Assembly (NCBI RefSeq): GCF_026230105.1
Contig: NC_079480.1
Span: 7,916,488-7,980,487 of the forward strand
Reading direction: 5' to 3'
DNA: 64,000 nucleotides
Source: Diorhabda sublineata
Taxonomy: Eukaryota > Arthropoda > Insecta > Coleoptera > Chrysomelidae
Numbering within the stretch: the stretch's first letter is position 1; the number at the start of each line of letters is the position of its first letter. The translations under genes and the position numbers were made by a program. A model generated the notes under the pieces. It ran no database searches. It was not told the DNA's origin and saw only the letters and a list, made by a program, of their open reading frames with translations. Shown one piece after another: positions 23,946 through 34,729 of this stretch.

Positions 23946-24060
23946 CCTTCAGGATCTGGAAACGATAACTTGGTTATCGATACGCGCGTCAAACAGTATA
24001 ATTCATGAGTGTTGGAGTAGTGGAAGTGTGAACCTATAAATGTTATTTCTGAAGAAAATG
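23946..24060 (+). repeat. Penelope-like element tail remnant
   Basis: GGAAACGATAACTTGGTTAT followed by CGATACGCGCGTCAAACAGT and GAGTGTTGGAGTAGTGGAAG match the tail blocks seen at 3770-3960 (opposite strand) and 13800-14014. It directly abuts the mariner relic. Confidence 0.55.
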
Positions 24061-24171
24061 CTTCAATAAGTTGGATATAGTTAATGAAGTTTTGCGAAAA
24101 TTGTATACTAAAACTCCTATTTTAGATCATTAATATCTATTTTGATATAATTCAAGAAAAAATTTATGTTC

Positions 24172-24190
24172 AATGAATGAATGAATGAAT
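24172..24190. repeat. (AATG)n short tandem repeat
   Basis: About 4.5 units of AATG. Confidence 0.9.
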
Positions 24191-24290
24191 GTTCAATTGC
24201 GAATAATCCTTCAGTCATTTTCAATAAGATAAATTGTTAAGAAAACTAAGTCCAAGCCGAAATTCATGAGATATCATTACGAATGCAAAA

Positions 24291-24936
24291 AACAACTTCC
24301 TAATTAATATTAGTTTCCAATAATTTTGTGGTAGGTATTTATTTATCTCTTACAATGTTGCAGTGGAAATGGAACGCTCTCTTTATCAAGTTTCTATTTA
24401 TGAAGCCCTCAAGGACCATTAACAAGAATACAATTTTATGGCCCTGAATAAATATTTTCAATACCTAAGGATGGTACTTTTGTTTTTCTGGGACTGTTCA
24501 GTAATATTTGAGTATCACAAAATCTTTAGGAATGGAATGAATTTTTCATTGTATATTTTTGCTAAAGAATCTCTTAATTACCTTATGTTAAAGTGCTATA
24601 TCAAAATTTGCTCTGTCTTGTTTGTAATAGTATTGGAACGTCAGTAGTGCGAAACAAATTTTATTAAGTCTTATGTTTAGCTAGCTAGTTCTTTTTTCAT
24701 GGTTTAGTAGCGTTGGGATAGGAAAACAAAGAGTTTAGGTCTTGATAGTAGTATGTTTCCACATTTGTTAAGAAATTTGAGGTTCACCGCAGAAAAATAG
24801 TTTCAACTAGATTCAAATAGGTCCAGAAAACTTGATGCAATTTGAATAAATGAACTTTTGTGTACGTGTTATGTTGTTTACGCAGTGAGTGATGGGGTAT
24901 AAATATTATAAATTCCTATTGAACAGAATTAATTAT
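24291..24936. repeat. Right arm of the 4.3-kb inverted repeat
   Basis: Reverse complement of 20629-21405, from CAACTTCCTAATTAATATT at the inner side to CCTATTGAACAGAATTAATT at the outer side. The arms are diverged by point changes and indels, so the structure is old. The plus-strand frame at 24438-24647 is the counterpart of the minus frame in the left arm. Confidence 0.88.
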
Positions 24937-26645
24937 GATGATGATCTTGAACATGAACATATAGGCTATTGGAAGGCTAAAATATGGTATCTGATATAAT
25001 TTGACGTTGGTGGAAATTCCATTATAGTTTTACTTTCAAAAAGCTATTACTGGTAACGAAGCTAATCAAATGTTTTTACTAAACTTGTTTTTTCATCAAA
25101 TATAATTCTACCTTTTGTAACGAAATTTCTATTTCTAGAGCACATAAACCTGCGAGCACAGAAGAAAGGTGTTTATAATATTTTGAGAAAGAGAAATTTC
25201 ATGTCTCAAAAATTGAAACTGTATAATATATATTTTTCCATGAGCAAATGATTGAGGAATTTTTTCAGACCTAATTTTTAAAGTAGCATGTTGGCCCCGA
25301 CTCTCTACATTTTATCATCAATATATTTTCGAGACCATACAAAATTAACTTCAATTAAGTTACTGTAAAAAAGTAGTCGAGTGAGTGCCTCACTCAAATC
25401 GCGAGCGCACACTTTAGCCTGTGTTCGCGCACTATAAAACCTGCATAACCTTACAACTAAGGGTCGAAAACATAATTGAAAGTGGTCAAAATGTTCGTAT
25501 TGAATAGCACTTTGAGCTACTATGAGGTGTATCTCGTTTTCTAAGGTTATATACCCCTAAGAAACTTGAACAAATGACGGTGTTTTTTCATGAAAATTTG
25601 TATATTCAAACTTCTGCAACTTTTTAACTTTTGATATTGAAAACTCTGCTATATTTTATTTCAAATTTTGAACTTTATCATTCAAAATAAGCTACTTCGA
25701 ATCTTTCTACGTCATGTGGGAACCAAGTAATGATTTATAAAGTGAGAAAAAACGTCAATTCTGAAATATTTTCACATCATATAGACGATAGCTTATTGAA
25801 TATTGAGTATTGAAAATTATTGCGTCTTAGTTATATGAATTGCAGATAACAAATTACAGATTTGCGCTCCGCAACCTCGCAAATCGATTCTACGCATCAA
25901 AAAACAGTTGCCGTATTAAAAGTAATAAATACTTAGGATTTAGATTCAATTCAAACCAAACAGAAAGAAGAAACTGTAAATATTCATTCGACAGTTGAAA
26001 GTTTCTATTAAAGTTATATGGCTAACTACTGTTTGGCACTTTATTTGAGCGAGAAGAAACCGGTCCTTAACTCCAATCACTCAAGTATTTTCCACATTTA
26101 GTGAAAATCGAAAAAAAAAACGATATAAGAACTTCTGCTAAAGTGAACCTGACTAATAGTTTTTCGAGTCGAATACTGTTGAATAACAAGGGCATTCGTT
26201 CAGTAGAATTCAAACTTTGGCCGTTTGTTGATACTTTCGACACTCTTCAGATTAGCATAATTTTCCCTGGTCGAAAACATTATTTGACAGGCACCGTGAA
26301 ATATTTAAAATGCATTTATTCAAATTTATACGAAATAACTGTGATTGTTTCTATCGTTTATTCTAAATACAGAGAATTTTGTAGAGAGTAAGTGGTTAAC
26401 AGCACTTTTGTTGTACAAATATTTAGATAACAAGTGTACTCTACCGACTTAATTTTCGTTAACATCTGGAAGCTAAAAGGTTAAATATGAATTCAAATTT
26501 ATCTCTCTAATTCCATAAAACTGATTTGAGTGTAGTGCAAATAATAGAATAAAAACTTTACATCGAATTTTTTTCCTAGTACTTCCAGTACTTTATCTGT
26601 AGTTGAAAGATAGTTGTTATAGAGGCCGCTCACTGGCAACTTTCT
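24937..26645. other. No firm feature; one unidentified ORF at 26101-26391
   Basis: AT-rich sequence. 26101-26391 (plus) is open for 96 codons (NSFSSRILLNNKGIRSVEF, then FPGRKHYLTGTVKYLKC) without a recognisable domain. It may be chance. Confidence 0.4.
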
Positions 26646-27236
26646 TTAACCCTAGAATACTAACCATTCGTAAAATATACGAATGCTGCAGTGGGTTTTA
26701 GGATTTGACAACTGTGTATAAGTCACAGTATTCCGACGTTTCGTCTAGCTTTATTAGTCGGTACAACAAGCAGTTCTTGCAATCTGCAGTGAAGATTGGT
26801 TGTGTATACGTGCGTTTCAAGCCTCGACTCAAAGCAAAAACGTTTCGAAGATTCAAGACCGTCAACAAATAATGAGTTAGAAGCGTTGGTGTTGTCCCTT
26901 AACTCCTCAGATGACGAAGAAATACTATCTAGCGGTTCCGGAAATGAAGATAACTTGGAGAATGATTTTAGTCCCTCTGAACCAGAATATGAACACGGTG
27001 TATCCGATGCAGAAAGCACCGATTCTGACCAAAGTAAAATCATGCGGAGAAAAAGATATAAACATAGTAAACCAGTATCCTCTAATTCAGGATTAGAAAC
27101 TCGAAAATTGACGATGACGAGACTAAAACTTCAATAGAGAATAATCAATCTGAAAACTTGGAAGAAACAAATGAACAAAATGTCTCAGAAGATGAAAATA
27201 ATGACATCGAAAATGAGCATACTTAGAAAATGATTC
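26646..27236 (+). mobile_element. piggyBac-family element: 5' terminus and start of transposase
   Basis: TTAA at 26646-26649 is followed by CCCTAGAATACTAACC, closely matching the piggyBac terminal inverted repeat (CCCTAGAA...), and TTAA is the known target site. About 145 bases later a frame (26796-27137) encodes an acidic, Ser-rich N-terminus (LEALVLSLNSSDDEEILS, EPEYEHGVSDAEST, then MRRKRYKHSKP), the usual composition ahead of the piggyBac catalytic domain. More acidic codons continue in a shifted frame to about 27230. The catalytic domain and the 3' terminus are absent; LINE sequence starts at about 27275. Confidence 0.72.
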
Positions 27237-27274
27237 GATTCCTAAACATCGGACAAGTGCCAAATTGGAAGAAG

Positions 27275-27350
27275 AATTTAATATCATGTGTGTATTTGTT
27301 ACTTAAAAACTTAAATTAATGGGTAGTGAGTATTTTATATTTAAATAGAA
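27275..27350 (-). pseudogene. Short CR1-like LINE reverse transcriptase scrap
   Basis: Minus strand FYLNIKYSLP---LSF-VTNTHM corresponds to the block FKYKILSTNQFGFLSNKCTND of the LINE at 39.5-40.9 kb. The DNA identity is obvious (GCATTTGTTACTTAAAAAC versus GTATTTGTTACTTAAAAAC). About 75 bases remain. Confidence 0.6.
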
Positions 27351-27354
27351 AACC

Positions 27355-28195
27355 ACTCAACTTCGACCACCTTCATAGAATCACAGACGTAATCGAAAAG
27401 TCCTAGGAGGGAAACAAAGTGTGCTCTGCTGCATACCTAAACGTGACGCATGCCTTTGATGAAGTTTAACCAGAACTGAATTATATGTTTACTGATGATA
27501 TTGTAATTTGGCCGTCGGAGAGACCACGAAGAAGCTTATGTAGAACTGAAAACATCCATAGAACTTACTAACACCGGTACTAATAGATTGCGTATCAAGT
27601 TGAACTGAAGCAAATCTCATGTTAACCTTACAAACAAACTATATCAAACTATGCAAAGAATTTGAGAATTACACTTGACATTAGGCTTCGCTGGAGACTT
27701 CACGTTCAAAACAAAACTCCAAATTGTCCACATACAACAAACTGCTTCTCTACAAACAGATATTGAAACCCATCTGGACATATGATATACAATTTTAAGG
27801 TTGTGCTAATAAAAGTAACAATCAAGTGATACAACTTTTCCAAAATAAAGTTTGAAGGAATATCTTTAATGCTCCTCAAAGCAGAAACTGTTGAACAGAC
27901 TATAGCCAAATTCGCTATGAACAACGGATACTACAACACGGGAACATTGAGGTTATCCAACTCCTCATCGATGCTAATTTAGTGAGAAGACTTAATTAGA
28001 TCAAATTTTTTTCAGTTAGTTTACATGATGGTGTTAGTTAGAAGTAGAGTATTGTGCGAATAACAGGTAGCACCTAAACAGTGGTGTTGCTAAAATGACT
28101 AGTTATTAAGGTATACTAATGAGTAGGACGTATGGAGTTAAGAATTTCCATGTTAGTTAAGTTAAGTTTGAATAAAATTGCTCAATAAATCTTCA
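27355..28195 (+). pseudogene. Jockey-like LINE, reverse transcriptase C-terminal half and 3' end
   Basis: Plus strand: HRITDVIEKS, AAYLNVTHAFDEV (palm block A with the first catalytic Asp), then after an internal deletion MFTDDIVIWPSE (the YADD block as TDD). Next are NRLRIKLN-SKSHVNLT, LGL(R)W, NKLLLYKQILKPIWTYDIQF, NKSNNQVIQLFQNKV and NIFNAP. This order and wording are those of Jockey-clade ORF2. The 3' part ends with AATAAAATTGCTCAATAAATCTT at about 28170-28192. Stops and frame changes are frequent. Confidence 0.82.
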
Positions 28196-30241
28196 TGATC
28201 AGATTGTTATAACAAAAAAATATCCTATTCGAGTATTCTCTTTAACAAAAAAAACTATATGTGAAAAACTGGATTCAATTTAGAAATATTTCTAGTAAAT
28301 GTAGACCAAATATCCAAAAATAAGCGATTAGTTGCCATAGGTAATTTCTATCAACCAAAGTAAGTACACTCATCATCAACTCAATGGATATTCGAGTAAT
28401 TTATACATGCAATCTGTTTCTAAACACATTTAACAAACTCGTTATAACGTCAAAAGTATAATTTGAAGTTTGAATTCAATGTTGATGTGCAATCTTCAAA
28501 TCATTTCAAAAAATTTAATGATCAAAATTTTATTCGCAGCTTTAACCCCACTATTTGAATGATTTTTAATCTACCTTATAATAACTTATAATAACTAAAC
28601 ATAACATAAAAAATTGTTGTAGTCAGTACTGCAATATTGCTATGGGACATGGGTATAGATGGCAATTCCAATTACTAGCTACAGGCATATATAACTTTAA
28701 TTATAAAATGAATAATGTTACTTTGATTCCAAATATCATGTTTCGCAATTATAAACTGTTATAATTACTCAAATAACGTAAATATGTGGTCGAAGGAATA
28801 ACATAAAAGAAAATAATAATGAATCGACTAAGGACGATAATTTGGGTTACGAAATTACAGCTACTGAAAATGATCAAATCTGCAAACACACCAATATTAT
28901 ACAGTATTGATATTGTAACAAAACCATTTCCTGTCACTAAAAAATATCAATTCTCAAATTTGTTAACATAAAAGATCTTATATTATTGCCTTGTGATCCA
29001 GTGATCAAAAATCGAAGAATTGAACTTAATCCTGATGCCTTTCTACCTTTTCAAATGGAAGGCTTGTAGGAGCTGAGTTATTATGTAGGCTCCATTCTTT
29101 CCTATCATGTGCCTTTTGTTGTACCACCTGCCCTCCCATTCCTCGTTTCCCCCTGCCATCCTTCTATCCTACTAATCTCAGGTATTTCTTCCTGTGTGGA
29201 ATATTTCGAATATTCCTATGGTCACTTTTGATTAATTTATTTCAATATTAGAGTTTTTGAAGAAACTGTCATCGATTTCAAACTTCTTCAAGTCAATAAG
29301 ACCTCAGATTTCGGAATGTATTCAAAATCGTACTTTCACCTATCAACATTCAAGTGTTCAAATCAAAGGGAATTTTAGTGAATTTGTGGTGATATTCTTT
29401 TTAACAATTTTTCAAATATTTTCTCAATTTTTTATTTTTCATTATAGAGTTCACAAAATTCTAGAAATAGGTCTTTTTGTTTTAAGTGAATTTTGTATAA
29501 TTCTTCTCGTGTAAATTCGTGTTTTAAATTCATTTGAGAGCAGACCGAATAGAATAGAACATATGCCTGTTTGGTTATATTCCTAGAAGGATCCTTTCTA
29601 TTCAAATTTGTTAGCTTCTTATGTAGTAATTTCCATCTATCTTCCCGTTTCCCTCCTCATTTTATTTGTTTCTTTACAGTTCTACAGCTTTCAGCGCTTT
29701 TAGTGAAAATGTTGTAATAATGGTATGCAATTTCGCAAACAAAGGAAATAATCAATAATCTATTGAGAATCAGAATATTTTGAAGTTAATGAGAAACATA
29801 GTGTCCTAAACTATAATTTTGCTAATTTGAATCTTGTGACCTATCATTCTGTAGACGTGTTCTTCTATATTTCAGCTTCACCTTGTCCCATTATTGCTGA
29901 TAAAGTCAGTGTAAGCCAATGAACTTCCCATTTCTCTACTTAAACCTGCTTTCCCATAATAAATATCACTAACTTATTGAAAACTACCATTTCACTACAT
30001 CAATATCACCCTATCACCACTCTAATTGTAAGTAAAGTATGCCAAGGTAAGTCGATAAGATCAAAATTAATGGATAAATTTGGAATATCAACAATTTGTA
30101 AAATTACAAGTTACAAATATAGCTATAAGGACCAAGACTCAATATGCAATATTCAAATTATTTCTACATAATTTAAAAGTAGTTATTCATGTAAAAATTG
30201 TGTGGAGTAGCATGTTCTTTACACCTTTACACAAGAATTGC
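28196..30241. other. Mostly featureless; possible LINE tail at 29020-29190 (minus)
   Basis: AT-rich. At 29020-29190 there is a less AT-rich patch whose minus strand gives GRGKRGMGGQ, QKAHDRKEWSLHNNSAP, resembling the C-terminus of insect LINE ORF2 proteins (GRPR-RW..., DR--W). The ORFs at 28749-28937, 29257-29514 and 29977-30271 have no motif. Confidence 0.4.
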
Positions 30242-30832
30242 ATAATATTTATCATATTTCAACCCTCATAAACTATCCTTTATGATAACATTAAGAATAA
30301 AAAGATTTTTTTCAGCTTCAAAACGTTTTTTCAATGATGGATAATAACTAATAATTATTTTAATACTTGGACCAAACATTAATTCGTAATGATATTTTCA
30401 CCCTTGAAGACAACCCTTTTATCATGAAATCATGAAATTCATAAAAAAATTGTCATCTTCTTTTTGTTGTTTACTATATTTTTCAATGATTGAGAGGAAA
30501 AATTAAAATAATGTTTATAATAGATTTTTTATTAAATGGAATGTAACAAAATGTTTTAACGACACTTTCGATTTCTTCCTCTTCTTCGACTTCTTTATCT
30601 GTGATAGGGAGACAATTTAGAAAGCTGTCACCAGCGCAAAATTCTTTCGATTTTCCCTCTGATCAGAAGTTGCGGCTTCTGGCTCTTCTCGGGATGTAAA
30701 CAATTTTCTCACTTTTCTATATCTGGGTCTATATGTTATCCAAACCCCAGATATTTAAATTTCTCGACATTTTTGATGATGGCACCATTTACGTTGATAG
30801 ATGTGAGAGGATGGTTGGATGTTTTGAATACA
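30242..30832 (-). repeat. Left arm of LINE head-to-head inverted repeat
   Basis: Reverse complement of 31791-32430 at high identity over the whole length, from ATAATATTTATCATATTTCA at the outer end to GGATGTTTTGAATACA at the inner end. It lacks about 45 bases present in the right arm (after GATATAGAAA). It is a 5'-truncated, minus-strand copy of the LINE ORF2 3' region plus 3' UTR; the codons for YIPTRARSRNF are readable. Confidence 0.93.
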
Positions 30833-31024
30833 AAACTTTTTCCAATCGCGAAAATTTTATCAAAATACATAAGTTCAATTGTAATTTTTCTTAAACAATG
30901 TATTATACATTGACTAATATTTTCAATATCTTAATCAAGATTATAAGAAAACAACAGTCGAATTTTTGTTATAAAATCTGTCAATTCTTGTCAATAATTA
31001 TAACTACCTATAAAAGTGAAAAAT

Positions 31025-31093
31025 GGTATGACTTGAACCTCTGACCTCCCGCATGTTAGCCTCGTTTTGTAGCCACTACTATATGGAGACCTC
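31025..31093 (-). repeat. tRNA-derived SINE-like fragment (Pol III A/B boxes)
   Basis: The minus strand has TAGTAGTGGCTAC (A-box-like), then CTAACATGCGGGAGGTCAGA, then GGTTCAAGTC (B box, consensus GGTTCRANNCC). Spacing is that of a tRNA gene. The T-stem does not pair and no acceptor stem is visible, so this is a tRNA-derived SINE head or decayed tRNA pseudogene, not a working tRNA. It sits between the two LINE copies. Confidence 0.5.
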
Positions 31094-31176
31094 AATAGTA
31101 CGTCTTTTTACTTACTACTGCTCAAAATGTTCCTTCACGCACTAGTGAGTGAAGACTAGCTGACGTCAGTTTTCAT

Positions 31177-32430
31177 CCCCCTCCCAAAGACAAACAAAGC
31201 CAAGAAATGTGGTGATATTAGACTTATTAGTTTTATGTAGCACATGCTAAGGCTTTTACTGAAAATTATTTACCAACGCATCTACAAGAAATGTGAGCAA
31301 GACATAAGCGATGAACAATTAGTTTCCGTAGTAGATTTAAGACACGGAAGCATTGATCGGTTTCATTATACAACTAGAAAAATTGTGAGACCAGCAAAAG
31401 GAACTCTTCTTATGTTTTATTGATTACGAAAAGGCTTTCGACAGAGTAAGACACGATAAGCTGTTGGACTGCCTTTACCGGACGGGTATATACGAGAATG
31501 ACCTCAAAATCATACGGGCACTTCATGCTAACCAAACTGCAGTGGTGAGAACTGAGAACCGGCGACACAGAACCATACAGTATCAAATATTTAAAAGAAG
31601 TCTTTGCCAGAACGTTAGATGAAGCCAGAGAAGGTGTTGAAATCAATAGAAAAATTTTTAATAATATAAGTTACGCTGATGACACTGTCTTGATTATAGA
31701 CAGTGAACAGGATATCCAAGCACTCTTTGATCGCATTATATGAGAAGATTATGGTCTTAACATCAACATTGAAAAGACCAAGACCATGATTGTATTCAAA
31801 ACATCCAACCATCCTCTCATATCTATCAACGTAGATGGTGCCATCATCGAAAATGTCGAAAAATTTAAATATCTGGGGTTTGGATAACATATAGACCCAG
31901 ATATAGAAATAAGACGACGCATCGAGGAAGCAAGAAATGTATTTTTAAAAGAGACAATTGTTTACATCCCGACAAGAGCCAGAAGCCGCAACTTCTGATC
32001 AAAGGGAAAATCGAAAGAATTTTGCGCTGGTGATAGCTTTCTAAATTGTCTCTCTATCACAGATAAAGATGACGAAGAAGAGGAAGAAATCGAAAGTGTC
32101 GATAAAACATTTTGTTATATTCCACTTAATGGAAAATAATAAAAAATCTATTATATACATTATTTCAATTTTTCCTTCCAATCATTGAAAAATATAGTAA
32201 GCAACAAAAAAAGGTTGACAATTTTTTTATGAATTTCATGATTTCATGATAAAAGGTTTGTTTTTAAGGGTAAAAATATCATTACGAATTAATGTTTGGT
32301 CCAAGTATTAAAATTATTATTAGTTATTATGTATCATTGAAAAAACGTTTCGAAGCTGAAAAAAATCTTTTTATTTTTAATGTTATCATAAAGGATAGTT
32401 TATAAGGGTTGAAATATGATAAATATTATA
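31177..32430 (+). pseudogene. LINE reverse transcriptase and 3' end (right copy)
   Basis: Plus strand: PKTNKAKKCGDIRLISFM, IYKKCEQDISDEQ, VDYEKAFDRVRHDKLLDCL (palm A, Asp present) at 31420-31470, ENDLKIIRALHANQTAVV. A deletion removes the PQGCVLSP block. Then come VFARTLDEAREGVEI, ISYADDTVLIIDSEQDIQALF (YADD at 31672-31683), YGLNINIEKTKTMIVFKTS, INVDGAIIENVEKFKYLGF, ARNVFLKET and a stop after RSRNF. The 3' UTR runs to 32430. Only a few frame changes and stops are present, so it is younger than most LINEs here but inactive. The 5' part (endonuclease) is absent. The minus-strand ORFs over it are shadows. Confidence 0.9.
31791..32430 (+). repeat. Right arm of LINE head-to-head inverted repeat
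   Basis: Starts within the ORF at TGTATTCAAAACATCCAACC and runs through the 3' UTR to AAATATTATA. It pairs with 30242-30832. The arms are separated by a 958-base loop. Confidence 0.93.
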
Positions 32431-33279
32431 GGAATCATATCCCGCGATATGTAACAACACTTTTTTTACATAGAAAAGTTTGATTTCAATTCATGCAAGG
32501 TATTTTTCCAACTTTCTCAATTATTCTGCATAAGGGGTGGTTATCACCCCTTTGTAATAAAAATCCGATGCTAAAAGCTTTTAAAAATTATCTACAGGGT
32601 AAATTGAACTATGATCGTACACGTTTTTTCTCCTAATTGAATGGACTTATAATTGAAGCGTCACAGACTCCAATCCCACACTGTATACTTTAAAGGTGAA
32701 TCAAGTATTCAGTTAATATTTACTGAATGATGGATGATGTAATAAACTTCATTTTCAAACAATAGCTTATTCTTGAATAAAAAGAATACGCCTTTTTACA
32801 AGATTGATCTGAGTACCAAGTATATAACCTTTTTAAGTTTAACAACATGATTTTTAATAACATTCCTCAATAACGAGGATTACTTCTTCAAAAGTTTCAA
32901 GACATGTGTATGTATATTTATTGTCTGATAGTAACGACTTTCATTGTATTTTAACTTCGAGTTATATACCAAACTGCTAGTTAGACGTCACGTCATCTCG
33001 AAGAAAACTTCAAGTTATACTCAGAAGTTAGTTGAAATATTATTATAACGAACGTAATGGAGAAGCTTCTAATACCACATTCAAAGTAAAGAAATGACAG
33101 AAATTTCTATAACGAACTGGTTCACGCAAAACCAGATTGATTAGATTCTATTATTATTTGACATTCACGATGTATAATGATCTACAAATGTTGTAAATCC
33201 TACAATAACTACAAACAAAATTCAAATGGAAATAAAATAGAAATGAACCTTTTTTATGTATGTACATGATTTATACAGG
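32431..33279. other. No gene; small perfect hairpin at 32535-32556
   Basis: AT-rich. AAGGGGTG-GTTAT-CACCCCTT is an 8-bp perfect stem with a 5-base loop in otherwise AT-rich DNA. No terminator-type context is expected in a eukaryote; it is more likely a repeat relic. Confidence 0.5.
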
Positions 33280-34400
33280 GTGTTTCTATATTCGACCGAC
33301 AACGCTTTACCACAGAGAGATATTAATGAATGATTCATTTTGATATAGAAATACGAACCCTTACTGGGCCTAGTTACTGAGGTGTTCAAAATTGTAAATC
33401 AAAATAAAAAATTACCCATAAATCAAGAAGGCCTCTAAATTTTTCATTCAAATTTGATGACTAATATTCTCCTTTATAAAGTAATACTTTGACATGAACA
33501 AAATTTGAAAAAATTCAGCCAGTGGCGCGCGAGTTATTTGTCACTTTTATTATTGTTCTTTTTTTAATTTTCATACCAATAAAGATGTCGCAATCGTTGA
33601 ATTCCACACCATTCTACATTTGCCAGTATTGAAAAAAGTCTGAAAGAAACCGGAAACTTGTTAACCAAGAGAAATAATGTACAACAAGGACTGTGCGTCT
33701 GTAAGAGGGAATATTGAATAATAGTTTTGAAAGGCTTTCCTCAAGTACTCGAACTGTAGGTCGCGCTTTAAGAGTTGGACAATTCTAATGTATGGAAGGT
33801 TTAATAGAACAAGTGTTACATCCATACAAATTTGCCAGTGTTGGAACCTAGAGATTTTCAGGTGCGTATGGAATTTTTAAGCTGGTATTTACAAAAGTAT
33901 CGCGAAAATCGAAATTTTCCAAAATATGTGTTGTATACTGACGACGCTATATATAAAAGGAATTCTCAACTCTAGAAATAGTCACGTTTGGGATAGAGAA
34001 AATCCGTACTTTATTCGTGAAGGAGATTTCAGCATAAATATTCGCTTATTGTGTGGGTGGGTATGGCTGGAGATTGCTTACTCGGGTCTTAAATTTGACC
34101 ATATAAATCGAATGGGGCAATTCATATGCGCTTTCGGATGATTCGTTGGAGAATGTACTTAATATGTCGGGGTAGACCCAATTGTTAGCTTTCAAGATCA
34201 CCTGACTAATATCCTATCGATTTTTTTTATATGGGGTTATATAAAGTCCTCAGTGTTCGAAACAATCATCGAATCTGAACTAGATCATTCAATCCCATCC
34301 AGATTTATTCTCAAAGACACGTTTTTCAATGACAAACCGTCTTAGTAAGTGTATTGAAGTAAGCGGCCAACAGTTTGATCAACGAACAACTACTGTAAAT
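33280..34400 (+). pseudogene. DUF4817-type transposon, degraded (second copy type)
   Basis: Begins with ACAGGGTGTTTCTATATTCG, a typical terminal sequence of this transposon type. The 33580-33860 region holds a poorly preserved N-terminal part, with HPYKFASVG and RDFQVRMEFLSWYLQKY (33820-33900). Then come PKYVLYTDDAIYKR (first Asp region), GILNSRNSHVWDRENPYFIRE (33970-34025), the decayed strand CGWVWLEIAYSG, and near 34200-34400 ISYRFFLYGVI (from the DFFLWG block) and CIEVSGQQFDQ (C-terminus). Stops and indels are numerous. The copy is distinct from that at 6661-7690 (opposite strand, different surviving residues). The right terminus is not identified. Confidence 0.8.
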
Positions 34401-34729
34401 TTGTCAATTTTGTTATGTTATGATACAGTGGTGTATAAATTTAATTTGTGCTATTATTATTGTTATCATTCGAAATTAGAGGAATAATTAGTTTTGTTTA
34501 GAGGTAAATTTCTACAACACCGTTCATTTTAGCTCCATAAAAGGTTATTAGTTTTAATACTGTGAAGTTTCTTATTCACATAGTCCAACAATATATTATG
34601 AGTAATCACTCTTTTTATGCATGTTTACAGTAGTGTTAATTGGGGTAACTGACCCTAATAAAAGGTTATTCACCTGACTCACCACTATCAGTTAGCCGAT
34701 GCATATATCCGTTAGCAACAAACAAGAGT
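34401..34729. other. No recognisable feature
   Basis: AT-rich spacer between two transposase relics. Confidence 0.4.

Noticed and set aside
24438..24647. Real protein in the arms of the 4.3-kb inverted repeat (MALNKYFQYL...)
   Set aside because: The frame is shared only because the DNA is repeated; its two copies end differently and the composition is that of AT-rich non-coding DNA.
29257..29514. 85-codon plus-strand ORF with hydrophobic C-terminus
   Set aside because: Phe/Ile/Val-rich composition expected from T-rich DNA; no motif or conserved neighbour.
31025..31093. Functional tRNA gene
   Set aside because: Box-like sequences are present but the T-stem and acceptor stem do not pair.
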